A DNA stretch of 64,000 nt. Source: Cheilinus undulatus. Its lineage: Eukaryota > Chordata > Actinopteri > Labriformes > Labridae. Numbering within the stretch: the first letter of the stretch is position 1; each line of letters opens with the position of its first letter. The stretch spans positions 46,364,061 through 46,428,060 of the forward strand of contig NC_054878.1 of the NCBI RefSeq assembly GCF_018320785.1, given 5' to 3'. A program made the translations under genes and the position numbers. Positions 53,690 to 64,000 of this stretch are shown here, piece after piece. A model generated the notes under the pieces. The model did no database searches. It worked only from the letters and a program-made list of their open reading frames with translations, and was not told the origin of the DNA.

Positions 53690-53990
53690 CATATCAGATG
53701 TTAAAACTGAGACATTGCACCATTTCATGAAAATGTTAGCTCATTTTGAATTTGGTGGCAGCAACACATCTCAGAAAAGTAGGGACAGGGCAACAAAAGG
53801 CTGGAAAAGTAAGTGGTACTAATTAAAAAAACAGCTGGAGGAGAATTTTACAGCTAATTAGGTTCATTATCAACAGGTCAGTAACATGACTGGGTATAAA
53901 AGAAGCCTTTTAGAAGCAGAGTCCCTCAGAAGTAAAGATGGGCAGATCTTACCAATCTGAGAAAAACTGAGTAAAAATTGAGCATCAGTT
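53690..53990. repeat. Dispersed repeat fragment
   Basis: Words such as ggcagcaacacatctcagaaaag, gggacagggcaacaaaaggctgg and gactgggtataaaagaag are those of a fish DNA-transposon end that recurs many times per genome; weaker copies occur near 50960 and 52850. One terminus only. Confidence 0.35.
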
Positions 53991-54246
53991 TCAGAGTTTG
54001 GTCCTCTTGGTTTGATTTATTATCAGTAATAGTGTTGTGTAAAATGCAGAACCGTGCAATATTCCCGAAAATGCACTGAAGTAAAAGTGAAACTGCTGCT
54101 TTAAAACTGAGAATAAAAGCAAAAGGTCACTAAACTCGCTCAGTTATAGTAACAAGAGTATGACCTGCTGTTATCCTCTCCAGGTAACGTTGAGCCATCA
54201 GATGATTCATTTCATTTAATCTCATTTTTAAGTCTGTGTTCAAAGT

Positions 54247-54418
54247 AGGGCTGGGCAACTGATCACAAATGAGATTAAACCGCAGTATGGCCTGCTGCAA
54301 TTTGAAACTACAGAGGGTGCAATATTTATTTAACCTGAAATCTGTGGAAAAACCAGCTAAAGATTTTTTTTTTGCAGCAGAGATGTTATACATTACATAT
54401 TATGCAATCATTCTAGAG
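54247..54418. mobile_element. hAT-like fragment cut by family B
   Basis: Begins TAGGGCTGGGCAACTGATCA and matches 30129-30300 in order. It is interrupted at 54419 by the family B element, so it predates that insertion. Confidence 0.5.
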
Positions 54419-55460
54419 CAGTGGTTCTCAAATGGTGTCTCAAGGCACACTAGTGTGCCCTGAGACCAGTCTAGGTGTGCCTTGGGGATCTGTCTGGACC
54501 CCTGAAAACCCAGAGACTGGACCCTCCCCAGCTGTGATTTACTGATGAGTGTGTGTGCTGGATCAGTAGCATTGGTGCTAGCATCCTGGCTAACAGTAAG
54601 CTCATTTGGCAAGCTATTATTGAGTTGAAATTATCATTATTCATGCCGCTTTTAACCAAGTAAACCAATTTTTCTACCCATTTTGCCACTAATTTTGACA
54701 ACTTAAAACATTTTTGCTGCTTTTGTGCAACTTTGCAACTTTTTAAAAAAATACTTTTGACCCATTTTTTCCTACTTTTTTGGAACTTTTGCCACATTTA
54801 ACCCATTTTTGCTACCTTTTGATGGTTTTTGCCTACTTTTGCTGTTATTCGGACATTTTTTGCCAAATTTTTCCATCACATTTTATCACGTTTTAGCAAC
54901 TTTAACCCTTTTTTGCCACTTTTCTGCCACTTGTAACCTATTTTGTCACCTTTTTGACACTTTCAACCCATTTTTGCCAACTTCTTGCTAATTTTCACTC
55001 ACTTAGCCTTTGTTTGGCCACTTTTTTTGCCTAATTTTGCCCATTTTTTAAATCACTTTTAAACCATTTTAACCACCTTTTTACAACATTTTACCCTTTT
55101 CGACACCTGTAACCCATTTTGTCACCTTTTTGACACTTTCAACATGTTTTACCACTATTAACCAATTTTTTGGCCAATTGTTAACCATTTTTGTCTTTGT
55201 CTTACCACTTTTTACCCAATGTTGCCATGTTTTATCATCACTTTAACCATTTTTTTCCATCTTTCAGGCACCTTTTGCCCACTTTTGCCACCCCCAGTTG
55301 TCTGGGCCCCAGAAACCGCTCCCCTTTATCCCCCTGATGGGCCACCTTGACTGTTATATGATTTAGAAAGTTTATTTTGTATTGATATGAATATGGTGTG
55401 CCTTGAGATTTTGGCTTAACCTTAGGTGTGCCTTGGGTGAAAAAAGTTTGAAAACCACTG
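54419..55460. mobile_element. Non-autonomous hAT, family B
   Basis: Left end CAGTGGTTCTCAAATGGTGT with ctcaaggcacactagtgtgcc; right end aaaaagtttgaaaaccactg preceded by aggtgtgccttgggtga. The core 54640-55290 is a ttttgccacttttaaccca array. Flanks TTCTAGAG and GTCTACAT match only partly. No transposase. Confidence 0.8.
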
Positions 55461-55699
55461 GTCTACATATATATTTTTAGATTAGTGCACCAAAAAAATC
55501 CTATTTTCTTTATTTTGTTTGTTTTTCTTGTTCAGTATGGGAATTATATAAAAATGACCACTTCCTTTAACACAACGGTTCATTTCCAATCTGAAAATGA
55601 GTTGAAATCATCACAATTAGATTTTTTTTTTTTTTTCAGTTTAATCTAATACTGTGTTGGTTAAATTATAGAATGAATTATAGCTTGTATTTTTTAAAA

Positions 55700-55960
55700 C
55701 ACAGGAGGTGAAGAACCTAAGAAACTATTTCAACTATTAAGTTTGAATGTTTATCTCAGATTTTGAGCCTTTTAACTAATCATTTTGACTTTTTAAATCT
55801 CAGAATCATCCATCATCAGTGCTTATTTTTTCCCCATAATTTAATACAAGTGAAAAAGAGGTTCACAGTTAATGGTTTAATGTGGACCCTGTTAGACCCA
55901 CAGGTTAGACCTTAATCCAGAATCCAGCCCCTTCTGTGATTGAGTTTGACACCCCTGTAT
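55700..55960. mobile_element. hAT family D remnant
   Basis: The right end gattgagtttgacacccctg and the words ttgagccttttaactaatcattttgac and gtgaaaaagaggttcacagtt match 31400-31693. The left part is missing. Confidence 0.5.
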
Positions 55961-56252
55961 ACTGGTTTTTAGGAAATCAGCTTTTATAAAATAATATAAT
56001 TTACATTTAAACTGCTTCCTTACTGACAAACTGGAGCAAAGTTCATGTTGTATTAAAAGAAACAGCAGCGATCACACAAGAGTTAATATTTATAATAATC
56101 TGACGATTTTAAATCATTTATAGAGTAGAAGCAAAAGGAAAGTAATGTTAAATCACACATTTAGTTAGATAATGAGCTTTTGTCCTGCTAGAGTCAGGAC
56201 ATTTTCACCATTGGGTTATTATTATTACCTAACAGAACAGCAAAGTTTAGGG

Positions 56253-57148
56253 CAGGGGTGTCAAACTCAGTCACAGCAGGGCTGAGTTCTGAATTTGGGT
56301 CCAACCTGGGGGCTGAACAAGGCCAACATTTAACCATAAACTGTCAACCTCATTTTCACCAGCAATGAATTATGGGAGGAAAAAAACTTAGTACTGATGA
56401 TAAACAATTTTGAGGTTAAAAAAAGGTTAAATGGTAAGTTTAAAGGCTCACAATCTGAGAAAAGTAAATTTATTCATTCAAAAAGGTCAAAACATGAAAT
56501 TGAAATTAAAAAAAGAAAAAGTTTTTTTGAAAGCAAATATATTAGAAAGAAAGTCAGAATCATGAGTTTAAAGGGTCAAAATATGAAATAAAATTTTTTA
56601 TCATGAAATTAAAAGTCAAAATATGATTCAAAATTTTAAATCGTGAGTCTAAAATGTCAAACTATGAGATTATGAAGTCAAAGTTTGGAGTTGAAAATAT
56701 GAGATAAAATACAAAACAACTGGTTAAAAAGGTCAAATTATGGATGAAAAAATCTGAATTATGAATCTTGAAGGTCAAAATACGAAATTTGAAGTCAAAA
56801 TTATGAGTTGAAATGCTCAAAGTATAAAATAAAAAGTCAGAATCCTAAGTTTGAGTCCTAACTGTGAGATGCTAAATTGAAAATGTGAAATTAAAACAAA
56901 ATAATTTATTTTCCCACATTCCTGACTTCTCATCCAAATATATTTTTACTTCTTACTTTTTCAGATTTTGTGACTTAACAAGGATTTCTTAAATCATCAG
57001 GATAAGTTCACATTTTTATACTTGAGGAAATCTGCAGACCTCAGACTGATGGGACAGTTAGAGCAGAAATATCAGATCATCTTGGGGGCCGGATTTAACT
57101 GTTCCAGGGGCCGGATTTGGCCCCTGGGCCTTGAGTTTGACACCCCTG
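56253..57148. mobile_element. Non-autonomous hAT, family D
   Basis: Left end CAGGGGTGTCAAACTCAGTC, right end ggccttgagtttgacacccctg. Interior: aacatttaaccataaactgtca, then an array of aaagtcaaaatatgagat units, then aggaaatctgcagacctcag and ggccggatttggcccctggg. 896 bp, no transposase; flanking duplication unclear. Confidence 0.8.
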
Positions 57149-57498
57149 GCCTTAACAGTGACACTGTGGAGAACGATCTGATGCTGCAGCGGTCAGTTTG
57201 GTTTTAAGTTTTATTTTTGTTAATGGACAAAATTAAATCCCTGTTAGAGTCCATGCTGACAGTGGGACTTAATTCTCCTCAGTGTGTTGATCAATTAATC
57301 AGATAAGGTCAAAGGTTAACTGTTTATATGAGAGCTGTTCTGCTACACCAGTGTGGCCTGAAACCAGGAGACAGCTCTAAAACACTGATTCTCTTAAATA
57401 CAGTTTAACGTGATTATTCATGTTCTGTTATAAAGGAGAGCATGAACAAAATGACTCGCTGACATGATGATCCCTGGTTAATGCACTAATGTCTAAAC

Positions 57499-58859
57499 CA
57501 GTGTTCTCAGATGGTGTGCCAGGGCTCACTAGTGTGCCTTAAGGCAGGTCTAGGTGTGCCCTGGGAACCTGTCCCATACGTTATTACTACAACTTTATGG
57601 CGAGTACAGTAACCAGGCCTGCCCACAGATCTGGACCCCTGAAAACCCCCAGAGAATGGGACCTAACCAGTTGGGATTTATTGGTAAAATCAGTGTGTGT
57701 GTGTTGGATCAGTAGCATTGGTGCTAGCATCCTGGCTAACAGTTACCTCATTAAGACCTGAAAAGCATGGCAAGCTATTATTGGGTTGAAATTATTAATT
57801 CATGCTATTTTTAACCAAGTTAACCAATTTCTTTACCAATTTTTGCCACTTCTTTTGACAACTTAACCCAGTTTGCTGATTTTTTTTTTTTTTTTTTAGC
57901 ATTTTTGCTACTTGTTGGCACATTCAACCCATTTTTGCTCCCTTTTTGCCCAATTTTAAACTGTGGTTTGGCCCCTTTTTGCCACTTTTCCAATATCTTT
58001 TTAACCCTTTTAACCCATAACCCTTTTTACCACCTTTTAGTAACTTTAACCCTTTTTTGGACACTTCTTGCCACTTGTGATCTATTTTGCAACGTTTTTG
58101 ACACTTTCATCCCATTTTTGCCACCTTTTTGCCAATTTTTGCCCATTTTTGCTTTTTTCATCACTTTTTACCACCTTTTAACATCATTTAATTTTTAAGG
58201 CACTTGTAGCAAATTTTTTCTACTATTTTGAAATTTTCAAGAAGTTTTTGACACTTTCAACCCACCTTTTTTTTTTGCCTGTCTGACCAGTTTTGCTTTT
58301 TTCATCATTTTTAACCCATTTCACCACCTTTTATATATAAATTATATATAAACATAAATTACTGTATATACCTTATTTTATTTTATGAATATTTAAATAA
58401 CTGTATATAAATGATTTTGATTTTTATTCTAATTATTAATGCATGCACCTTACCTTATTTTTAGTTTTTACCTATTTATCTATTTTTCTCCTATTTTTAT
58501 CTACCATGTAAGCGTATTTTGCACCAAAGAACATCAGAACAAATTCCTTGTAAGTGTAAAAAACCTGCTTGGCAATAAATCTGATTCTGATTTTAACATC
58601 ATTTAATTCTTTAAGGCCACTTGTAACACATTTTTGCCACTATTTTAAAATTTTCAAGAATTTTTTGTCACTTTTAACCTACTTCTGCCACCTTTGCCCA
58701 CTTTTGCCGTCTCCATGATCCTCCAGTTGGCTGGGTTACAGAAAGCTGTTCCTTTATCTCTCCTTATTGGACATTTTGACTGTAACATTATTTCAAAAGT
58801 CTATTTTGTATCGATTTAAATATGGTGTGCCTTGGTCAAAAAAAGTTTGAAATCTACTG
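57499..58859. mobile_element. Non-autonomous hAT, family B, with LINE tail
   Basis: Left end CAGTGTTCTCAGATGGTGTG, right end aaaaaaagtttgaaatctactg. Flanks GTCTAAAC (57491-57498) and ATGTAAAC (58860-58867) match at six of eight bases. The core array of ttttgccacttt words is split at about 58330-58597 by a LINE-type 3' UTR ending ttggcaataaatctgattctg. Confidence 0.8.
58330..58597 (+). mobile_element. LINE 3'-end insertion
   Basis: The segment ends gaacaaattccttgtaagtg, then cctgcttggcaataaatctgattctgatttt, a common fish LINE 3' terminus with a short direct-repeat tail. The upstream part is AT-rich UTR; the host array word ttttaacatcatttaat flanks both sides (58160-58195 and 58595-58620), probably the target duplication. 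Confidence 0.55.
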
Positions 58860-59059
58860 ATGTAAACTTTCAGAGTGTCGTTTTAGCTGCTTTCTGTGTA
58901 GCCAAGTTTAGGTCAACTATACTGGTAAAATATTTTCTCTTTTTGTTCTGCTTTTACATCAGGATTTGAAATAACATCATAAAACGTTCTAATGTATGCA
59001 TAACGTATAATCACATGTATAGAAAAAAAAATAACACCAAATCAGAAAAGTATAGCAAT

Positions 59060-59369
59060 TTATTTACTATAAAAACAGGATCATTAACAGGCAGTCTAAT
59101 TAACAAAGGTACAGTTTACCTTCGAAAGCAGCTGTCTCTGGGTGGAACTGAATCAGTAAAAGTGGAAGGTGGGAGTGAAAAGCAGTAGAGGTTACCCTCA
59201 GTGATGAAACACATTCTTCTGCTGTCAAAAGTCTCTGGTCCAGGAGTTATCAGGACCTTACATACTAAAGTTTTGTCAGCTGGTGTTGGGGATACCTGGG
59301 CGGACATGTCGGGGTCGTTATCCCCTCCTGTGCTGGAAGCCGGATGGGATAGGAGGTTCCGGATCCTGC
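59060..59369 (-). other. Candidate terminal exon with poly(A) signal
   Basis: On the minus strand a good acceptor (cttcttccacctttgcag) precedes 59369, after which one frame is open for 82 codons, ending FDSRRMCFITEGNLYCFSLP, PPSTFTDSVPPRDSCFRR and TAA at 59119-59121. AATAAA follows on the same strand at about 59061-59066. The protein is unrecognised. It may be the last exon of the gene at 60449-61378, used mostly as 3' UTR if that gene stops at 60482. Confidence 0.35.
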
Positions 59370-59374
59370 CCTGC

Positions 59375-60207
59375 AAAGGTGGAAGAAGGGTCATAAAATA
59401 GCAAAAATGGGTGAGAAGTGACAAAAAATGAGTTACAGGTGGCAAAGATGGACCAAAAGTGGTAAAAATGTGGCAAAAAATGGGTGGAAAGTAACTTAAA
59501 TGGGCAAAAAGCAGTCAAGAGCAGCAAAAATGGTGGAAAAAAAGGAAACAATTAGTATTTAATGGCAAAAGGTAGCTAAAATGCACAAAAAGTGGCAAAA
59601 ATGGGATGAAAGCGGAAAAAATTGGATAAAAGTGACAAAACTGGGCAAAAAAGTGGTAAAAAGAAGTGGCAAATTAGGCAAAAAATAGGAAAAGAGTGGT
59701 ATTTAATGGCAAATGGTACCTTAAATGGGCAAAAAATGGTGAAAAGGGGCAAAAATCGGATAAAAGTGGCAAAGAGAAGTGGCAAAAATGGGCAAAAAAA
59801 TAGGAAAAAAGTGGTATTTAATGGCAAAAGGTAGCTTAAAGGGGCGAAAAGAGGAAAAAATTAGAAAAATTGGATAAAAGTGGCAAAAATTTGCTAAAAG
59901 TGGCAGAAATTGTCAAAAAAATAGGAAACAAGTAGTATTTACTGGCAAAAGGTACCCTAAATGAGCAAAAAGTGGTAGAAATGGGCAAAAATGAGCCAAA
60001 AACTCAGATAAAAGTGGTAAAAAAATAAGAAACAAGTGGTATTTAATGGCAAAAGGTAGCTCTAATGGGTGAAAAGTGGCAAAACAAATGTGAAAAAGGC
60101 CAAAAAAAAATCCGTTTAACAGGTTTTCTGGGGGAATAATATTTGAAATTAAGACATCAAAGAGCCAAAAATAATCACAAAAGAGCCAAATGCTGAGTAT
60201 CACTGAT
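59375..60207 (-). mobile_element. hAT family A remnant (inverted)
   Basis: The right side ends gagccaaatgctgagtatcactg, the inverted family A left terminus, with tctgggggaataatatttg inside it. The core is an aaaagtggcaaaaatggg array with repeated ggtatttaatggcaaaaggtagc words. The opposite terminal repeat is missing next to the candidate exon at 59369. Confidence 0.7.
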
Positions 60208-60448
60208 CTGACGGACTGAAGCGCAGAGCAATGTTTAGAATTAAGTTATATGGAGGGGGTGGAAATTATATACTTAATAAAAGCAACAATAACATGAAGC
60301 TGTTGTGAAAAAACTTAAGAAGATGCACCTAACAGCTGTACGTTTATGGCCTTGCAGATCTGACAAACCAGAGTAAATGTCATGAATCTGTTGGGTATCA
60401 GGATTAAATTATTGGCTGTTCTGTAAACTCTGGATGTTTCTATCATAC

Positions 60449-61378
60449 CTTTTCAAGTTGAATGAAGGACACTCCTGCGAATTACACGCCTGCAGACATT
60501 TTTAAGTCTCCAACAGGCGCACTCTTCCCGACTGGCTGGCTCTGCCATCGTTTTGCATACTGGCAGTTTGTGCATTTTTGACGGAAGGCCACGCAGGTCC
60601 CAAGTTTCTGCTGCTGCACATCACAGTCTTGCTTGCACAATGGGCAGGTCTGGAAAAGCTCTCTGAGCCCGCTCGCAATCACAACATATTTAGCCTCATT
60701 GTGAGGGGTGGATTCTGTCTCACTGCGAGTAAAAAAACAAACATAGAAGTCTTCAGCAAAACAATTACTGAATGAAAAAGATCAGGACTTTTCACAACCA
60801 AAATGTCATCATTCCTCTACCTCATTTGTGATGTCGATGACTTCCCATACTGAAGGGTGGAGTCGGTTTTTAACCTGCTGTGCTCTTCTTCTCTCACCTC
60901 CTCTTCCTCCTTCTCCAGAAGATCTAGGCGAGGCCGCTTTGCTGGTCTGGCACGGGAAGGCTTTGTTTGTGATGATGAACGTGTAAAGTGTTTGTTTCGG
61001 ACAGTGATCTCTGTGCCGACACTGGCACAGCGGACTGTAGCCTGAGTACCTGGTTAAAGACAGAGGCATTAAAAAAAGTAGTCAGATAATATAATCAAAT
61101 ACAGCAGCCTAGTTTTTTTAGAGTCTCATAAACAAGTTAATTCCATCAGGTCAACAACTAGATGATCTGTCTTTGAGATGAGTAAACACACCTTTACTTC
61201 TCATGGGCTCTTTCAGAGTTCTGTATGATAGCTGGGTCCCGATAGAAACTCCAGAGGAGGAAGCTGAAAACTGTGTTCCCAAAGATGTCGCCCCTCTGAC
61301 AGTTTGTGTGGCCACACTGACTCTTCGTCGTGGTTTGGTTTGGTGAGCACCGGCTGCAGCGGTTAGTTGTGATGGACT
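60449..61378 (-). pseudogene. Cys-rich uncharacterised fish gene, truncated
   Basis: Three exons on the minus strand with GT/AG borders and consistent phases: 61192-61378, 60821-61049, 60449-60722. Exon 1 reads HQTKPRRRVSVATQTVRGAT and SSGVSIGTQLSYRTLKEP; exon 2 TQATVRCASVGTEITVRNKH, a basic KRPRLDLLEKEEEEVREEE segment and DSTLQYGKS; exon 3 YVVIASGLRELFQTCPLCKQ, CTNCQYAKRWQSQP and GDLKMSAGV. The CxxC pairs suggest a zinc-binding module. The layout (GTQ-type repeats, acidic linker, CPxC module, WxSQP) is that of a multi-copy uncharacterised teleost family. A TAA at 60482-60484 follows SAGV, but the same frame continues FAGVSFIQLEK to the donor at 60449, so the stop looks secondary. No start codon or 5' exons were found to the right. 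Called a probable pseudogene; a short functional product is possible. Confidence 0.55.
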
Positions 61379-61399
61379 CTAATAAAGACAAGAAAATAT

Positions 61400-61679
61400 T
61401 AAGCTTTTAGTATCATAAACAATTGAAATACATTCAACACATTGAACAGAAAGAGGCATATTTGACCCTTTTAGACAAGTTTATATCGGTCTCAGTGGCC
61501 CCAAAACTTGCCTGTGAAGTTTGTGTCAGTAAAAACACTCCAGTATTGGATCTCTGCATGTCTAAAACCCCCTCTGTTTCAGCCCTGCTCAGAACCAGCT
61601 GTTTCTGTGGCTTTAAATGTTAATGAGCTGTCTGACTCCGCCCCTGACCACACCCCTCTAAGGAAATGGATGTGGCACT
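61400..61679. other. Nothing recognised
   Basis: Upstream of the Cys-rich gene fragment; the missing 5' exons were looked for here on the minus strand without success. Confidence 0.3.
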
Positions 61680-61795
61680 CCTGATGTTACAGACACTTTT
61701 ATCCAAAGTTTAGGACCTGACTGGGATTCAAACCATCAACCTCCCAGATCAAAGTCAGCCGGGTAACCCACTGAGCTATCCAGCATCTCAGCTGG
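61680..61795 (-). mobile_element. tRNA-derived SINE
   Basis: On the minus strand a polymerase III A box (TAGCTCAGTGG, at 61768-61778) is followed 35 bases later by a B box (GGTTTGAATCC, at 61724-61734, one mismatch to consensus). Downstream, ctttggataaaagtgtctgt resembles the common tail word of fish tRNA-derived SINEs. The 5' and 3' acceptor-stem halves do not pair, so it is not a tRNA gene. Confidence 0.6.
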
Positions 61796-62598
61796 CAGCT
61801 CAGAGGAGGATCAGGAGAGGAGGGCGGAACTTTCTTCAAGGTGGGCAGGGCCAACAGAACCTGGGGGCAGGACTAACTCCCTAAATGACATCATGAGGGT
61901 AAAATCTGTGAACGACCTGTTTCAGCACACATTTTCTGAAAGGTGGAGAAAGAGAGGGTGGAAGGGAACGGGGTTTTCTGGTATTTCAGGGGATTGTGGA
62001 AAGGCCAGGGGCACATGTTTGTGTGAGAAAAGCCTGCAATGTTAAGTATTACTTATATCGAACAGGGTTAGGGTTAACATTTTATTTGTTTAATCCATAA
62101 AGGCGGGAATTTTCAGTCAAATTAAATCAACACAGCTTGCGAGTATCAGGAAGCTCTTTGGTCATGAAACTGACCCTGGAGTTAGTCTGGGGTGTAACAC
62201 CAGTCACTCCCCTTACACTACACATAAAGAACAGTCTAACCACACTGACATATGATCTTCTTTTGATAAATAACCGGTAAAAGTAAAGTGATAGACCTTC
62301 AGACACCCTTAACAAGCGTTGCTATTCACTGCGTATTTGGTCATTATACAGGCATTGCCTGATGCTAGTACTATTAGCTCCCACTAGCATTAATTTCATC
62401 GTCTGTTGCTGGTGTGTAGGCCATATCAAGCACTTTTTCCTCTCTATACAAAAAAAAAGCTAAGGATTGAGTTATAAAGACTGAACCACGGCTTGTGAGT
62501 GTAACTATTGCTCATCTTTTTGATGGAGAAATAGGCCCGAAAGTTTAGTGTTAACATACAACAACATCTGCTAACATTAGCTCCCCATTGCTTTAAGC
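61796..62598. other. Intergenic, nothing recognised
   Basis: No exon, RNA gene or bounded repeat identified. 61840-62000 is G/A-rich on the plus strand. Confidence 0.3.
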
Positions 62599-63542
62599 CA
62601 GTGGTTCTCAGATGGTGTGCCAGGGCTCACTAGTGTGCCTTAAGGCAGGTCTAGGGGTGCCCTGGGAACCTGTCCCATACGTTAATACTACAACTTTATG
62701 GCGAGTACAGTAACCAGGCCTGCCCACAGATCTGGACCCCTGAAAACCCCCAGAGAATGGGCCCTAACCAGTTGGGATTTATTGGTAAAATCAATGTGTG
62801 TGTGTGTGTTGGATCAGTAGCATTGATGCTAGCATCCTGGCTAACAGTTACCTCACTAAGAGCTGAAAAGCATGGCAAGCTATTATTGGGTTGAAATTGG
62901 TGTTGACATGATTAATTTCATGCTATTTTTAACCAAGTTAACCAATATTTCTACCCATTTTTGACACTTCTTTTGACAACTTAAACCAGTTTTGCCATTT
63001 TTCTAAGCATTTTTGCCACTTTTTGGGACATTTAACCCATTTTAGCCCCCTTTTTTCCCATTTTAAACTATGGTGTGGCCATTTTTTCCATCACTTTTAA
63101 CTCTTTTTACCATCTTTTAGCAACTTTAACCCATTTTTGCTACTTTTCTGCCTTTTGTGATCTATTTTGCAACCTTACTGACACTTTAACCCCATTTTTG
63201 CCTGTTTGACAACTTTTTTTGACAATTTTACTTTTTTGATCACTTTTAACCCATTTTACCACCTTTTAACATCATTTAATGCTTAAAGGCCACTTGTAAC
63301 ACATTTTTGCCACTATTTTGACATTTTTAAGAAGTTTTTGTCACTTTTAACCCATTTTTGCCACCTCCACGATCCCCCAGTCATCTGGGCCTCAGAAAGC
63401 TGTTCCCTTTATCTCTCTTTATGGGCCACCTTGAGTGTTATATGATTTAAAAGTCTATTTTGTACTATTTACGCATGGTGTGCCTTGAGATTTTGGCTTA
63501 ACCTTCGGGGTGCCTCAGTCAAAAAAAGTTAGAAAACCATCA
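62599..63542. mobile_element. Non-autonomous hAT, family B
   Basis: Left end CAGTGGTTCTCAGATGGTGT, right end aaaaaaagttagaaaaccatca. Flanked by a perfect 8-bp duplication CTTTAAGC (62591-62598 and 63543-63550). The first 300 bases are almost identical to 57499-57800, so the two are close relatives. Core array of ttttgccacttttaaccca words. 944 bp. Confidence 0.9.
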
Positions 63543-63727
63543 CTTTAAGCTATTATTTCATCGTCTGTGGAGGTATGAGCTAATTCACACACACTCATTT
63601 CACACATTTTAATTAAAAGAAAATATAGTTACAAAGAATGAAGGGCAGTTTTTAGTGTAACCTTTCGAACAGTTTCATGGGTACAAAACTGTCCAGAAAG
63701 CTCCTTATTTACACCTGACGCTAAAAT

Positions 63728-64000
63728 AGATATAAATTACTTGCAGATATAAATTATTTGCAGATATAAATTACTTGCAGATATAAATTACTTGCAGATA
63801 TAAATTACTTGCAGATATAAATTACTTGCAGATATAAATTATTTGCAGATATAAATTACTTGCAGATATAAATTATTTGCAGATATAAATTACTTGCAGA
63901 TATAAATTACTTGCAGATATAAATTACTTGCAGATATAAATGACTTGCAGATATAAATGACTCGCAGATATAAATTACTTGCAAATATAAATTATTTGCA
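63728..64000. repeat. 17-bp tandem repeat, at least 16 copies
   Basis: Unit AGATATAAATTACTTGC, repeated without interruption to the end of the window, with a common variant TATTTGC in place of TACTTGC and rare TGACTTGC and TGACTCGC variants. The array continues outside the window. Confidence 0.95.

Noticed and set aside
61722-61792. Functional tRNA gene
   Set aside because: A and B boxes are present, but the acceptor-stem halves do not pair and a SINE-type tail follows; called a tRNA-derived SINE.

Overview
The window is vertebrate nuclear DNA, almost certainly from a teleost fish. The evidence is spliced genes with GT/AG introns, a ribosomal protein S7 gene carrying U17 snoRNAs in its introns (an arrangement described in pufferfish), fish-type L2 LINE tails, and dense non-autonomous hAT and piggyBac-like elements. 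The species cannot be named from the sequence.

Layout. 1-19.6 kb is gene-poor: a foldback element, a 39-bp minisatellite (1.93-3.04 kb), LINE remnants, a CpG-rich block near 6 kb with two candidate exons of an unidentified gene, AT-rich arrays, and MITEs, one of which is a Harbinger-like element nested in another. 19.8-25.6 kb (minus) is rnaseh1: eight coding exons, 303 residues, all catalytic residues present. 25.65-26.07 kb is a short head-to-head promoter with three CGCG elements. 26.07-38.12 kb (plus) is rps7: seven exons, 194 residues, with one U17 H/ACA snoRNA in each of introns 3, 4, 5 and 6. 39.9-47.9 kb (minus) is ipcef1: eight coding exons, 334 residues, an N-terminal PH domain and a conserved C-terminal block; a possible 5' non-coding exon lies near 53.3 kb. 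Its first coding intron holds a 32-33-bp minisatellite of about 1.5 kb. 48-59 kb is a transposon-rich stretch. 59.1-61.4 kb (minus) holds part of an uncharacterised fish gene with a Cys-rich module, cut short by an in-frame stop. The window ends inside a 17-bp tandem array.

How the parts relate. rnaseh1 (RNA:DNA hybrid removal in nucleus and mitochondria) and rps7 (small ribosomal subunit) share a promoter as in human. The rps7 transcript also supplies U17, needed for 18S rRNA maturation, so one 5'TOP transcription unit makes both a ribosomal protein and a ribosome-processing RNA. ipcef1 (cytohesin/ARF signalling) is tail-to-tail with rps7, an adjacency not found in human.

The strongest unexplained pattern is that several non-autonomous hAT families, distinguishable by their terminal repeats and supported by 8-bp target duplications, carry interiors made of degenerate short tandem arrays. 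Three families share the same TTTTGCCAC-type core. Exon boundaries were placed by eye from splice signals, reading phase and remembered protein families; no database search was run.
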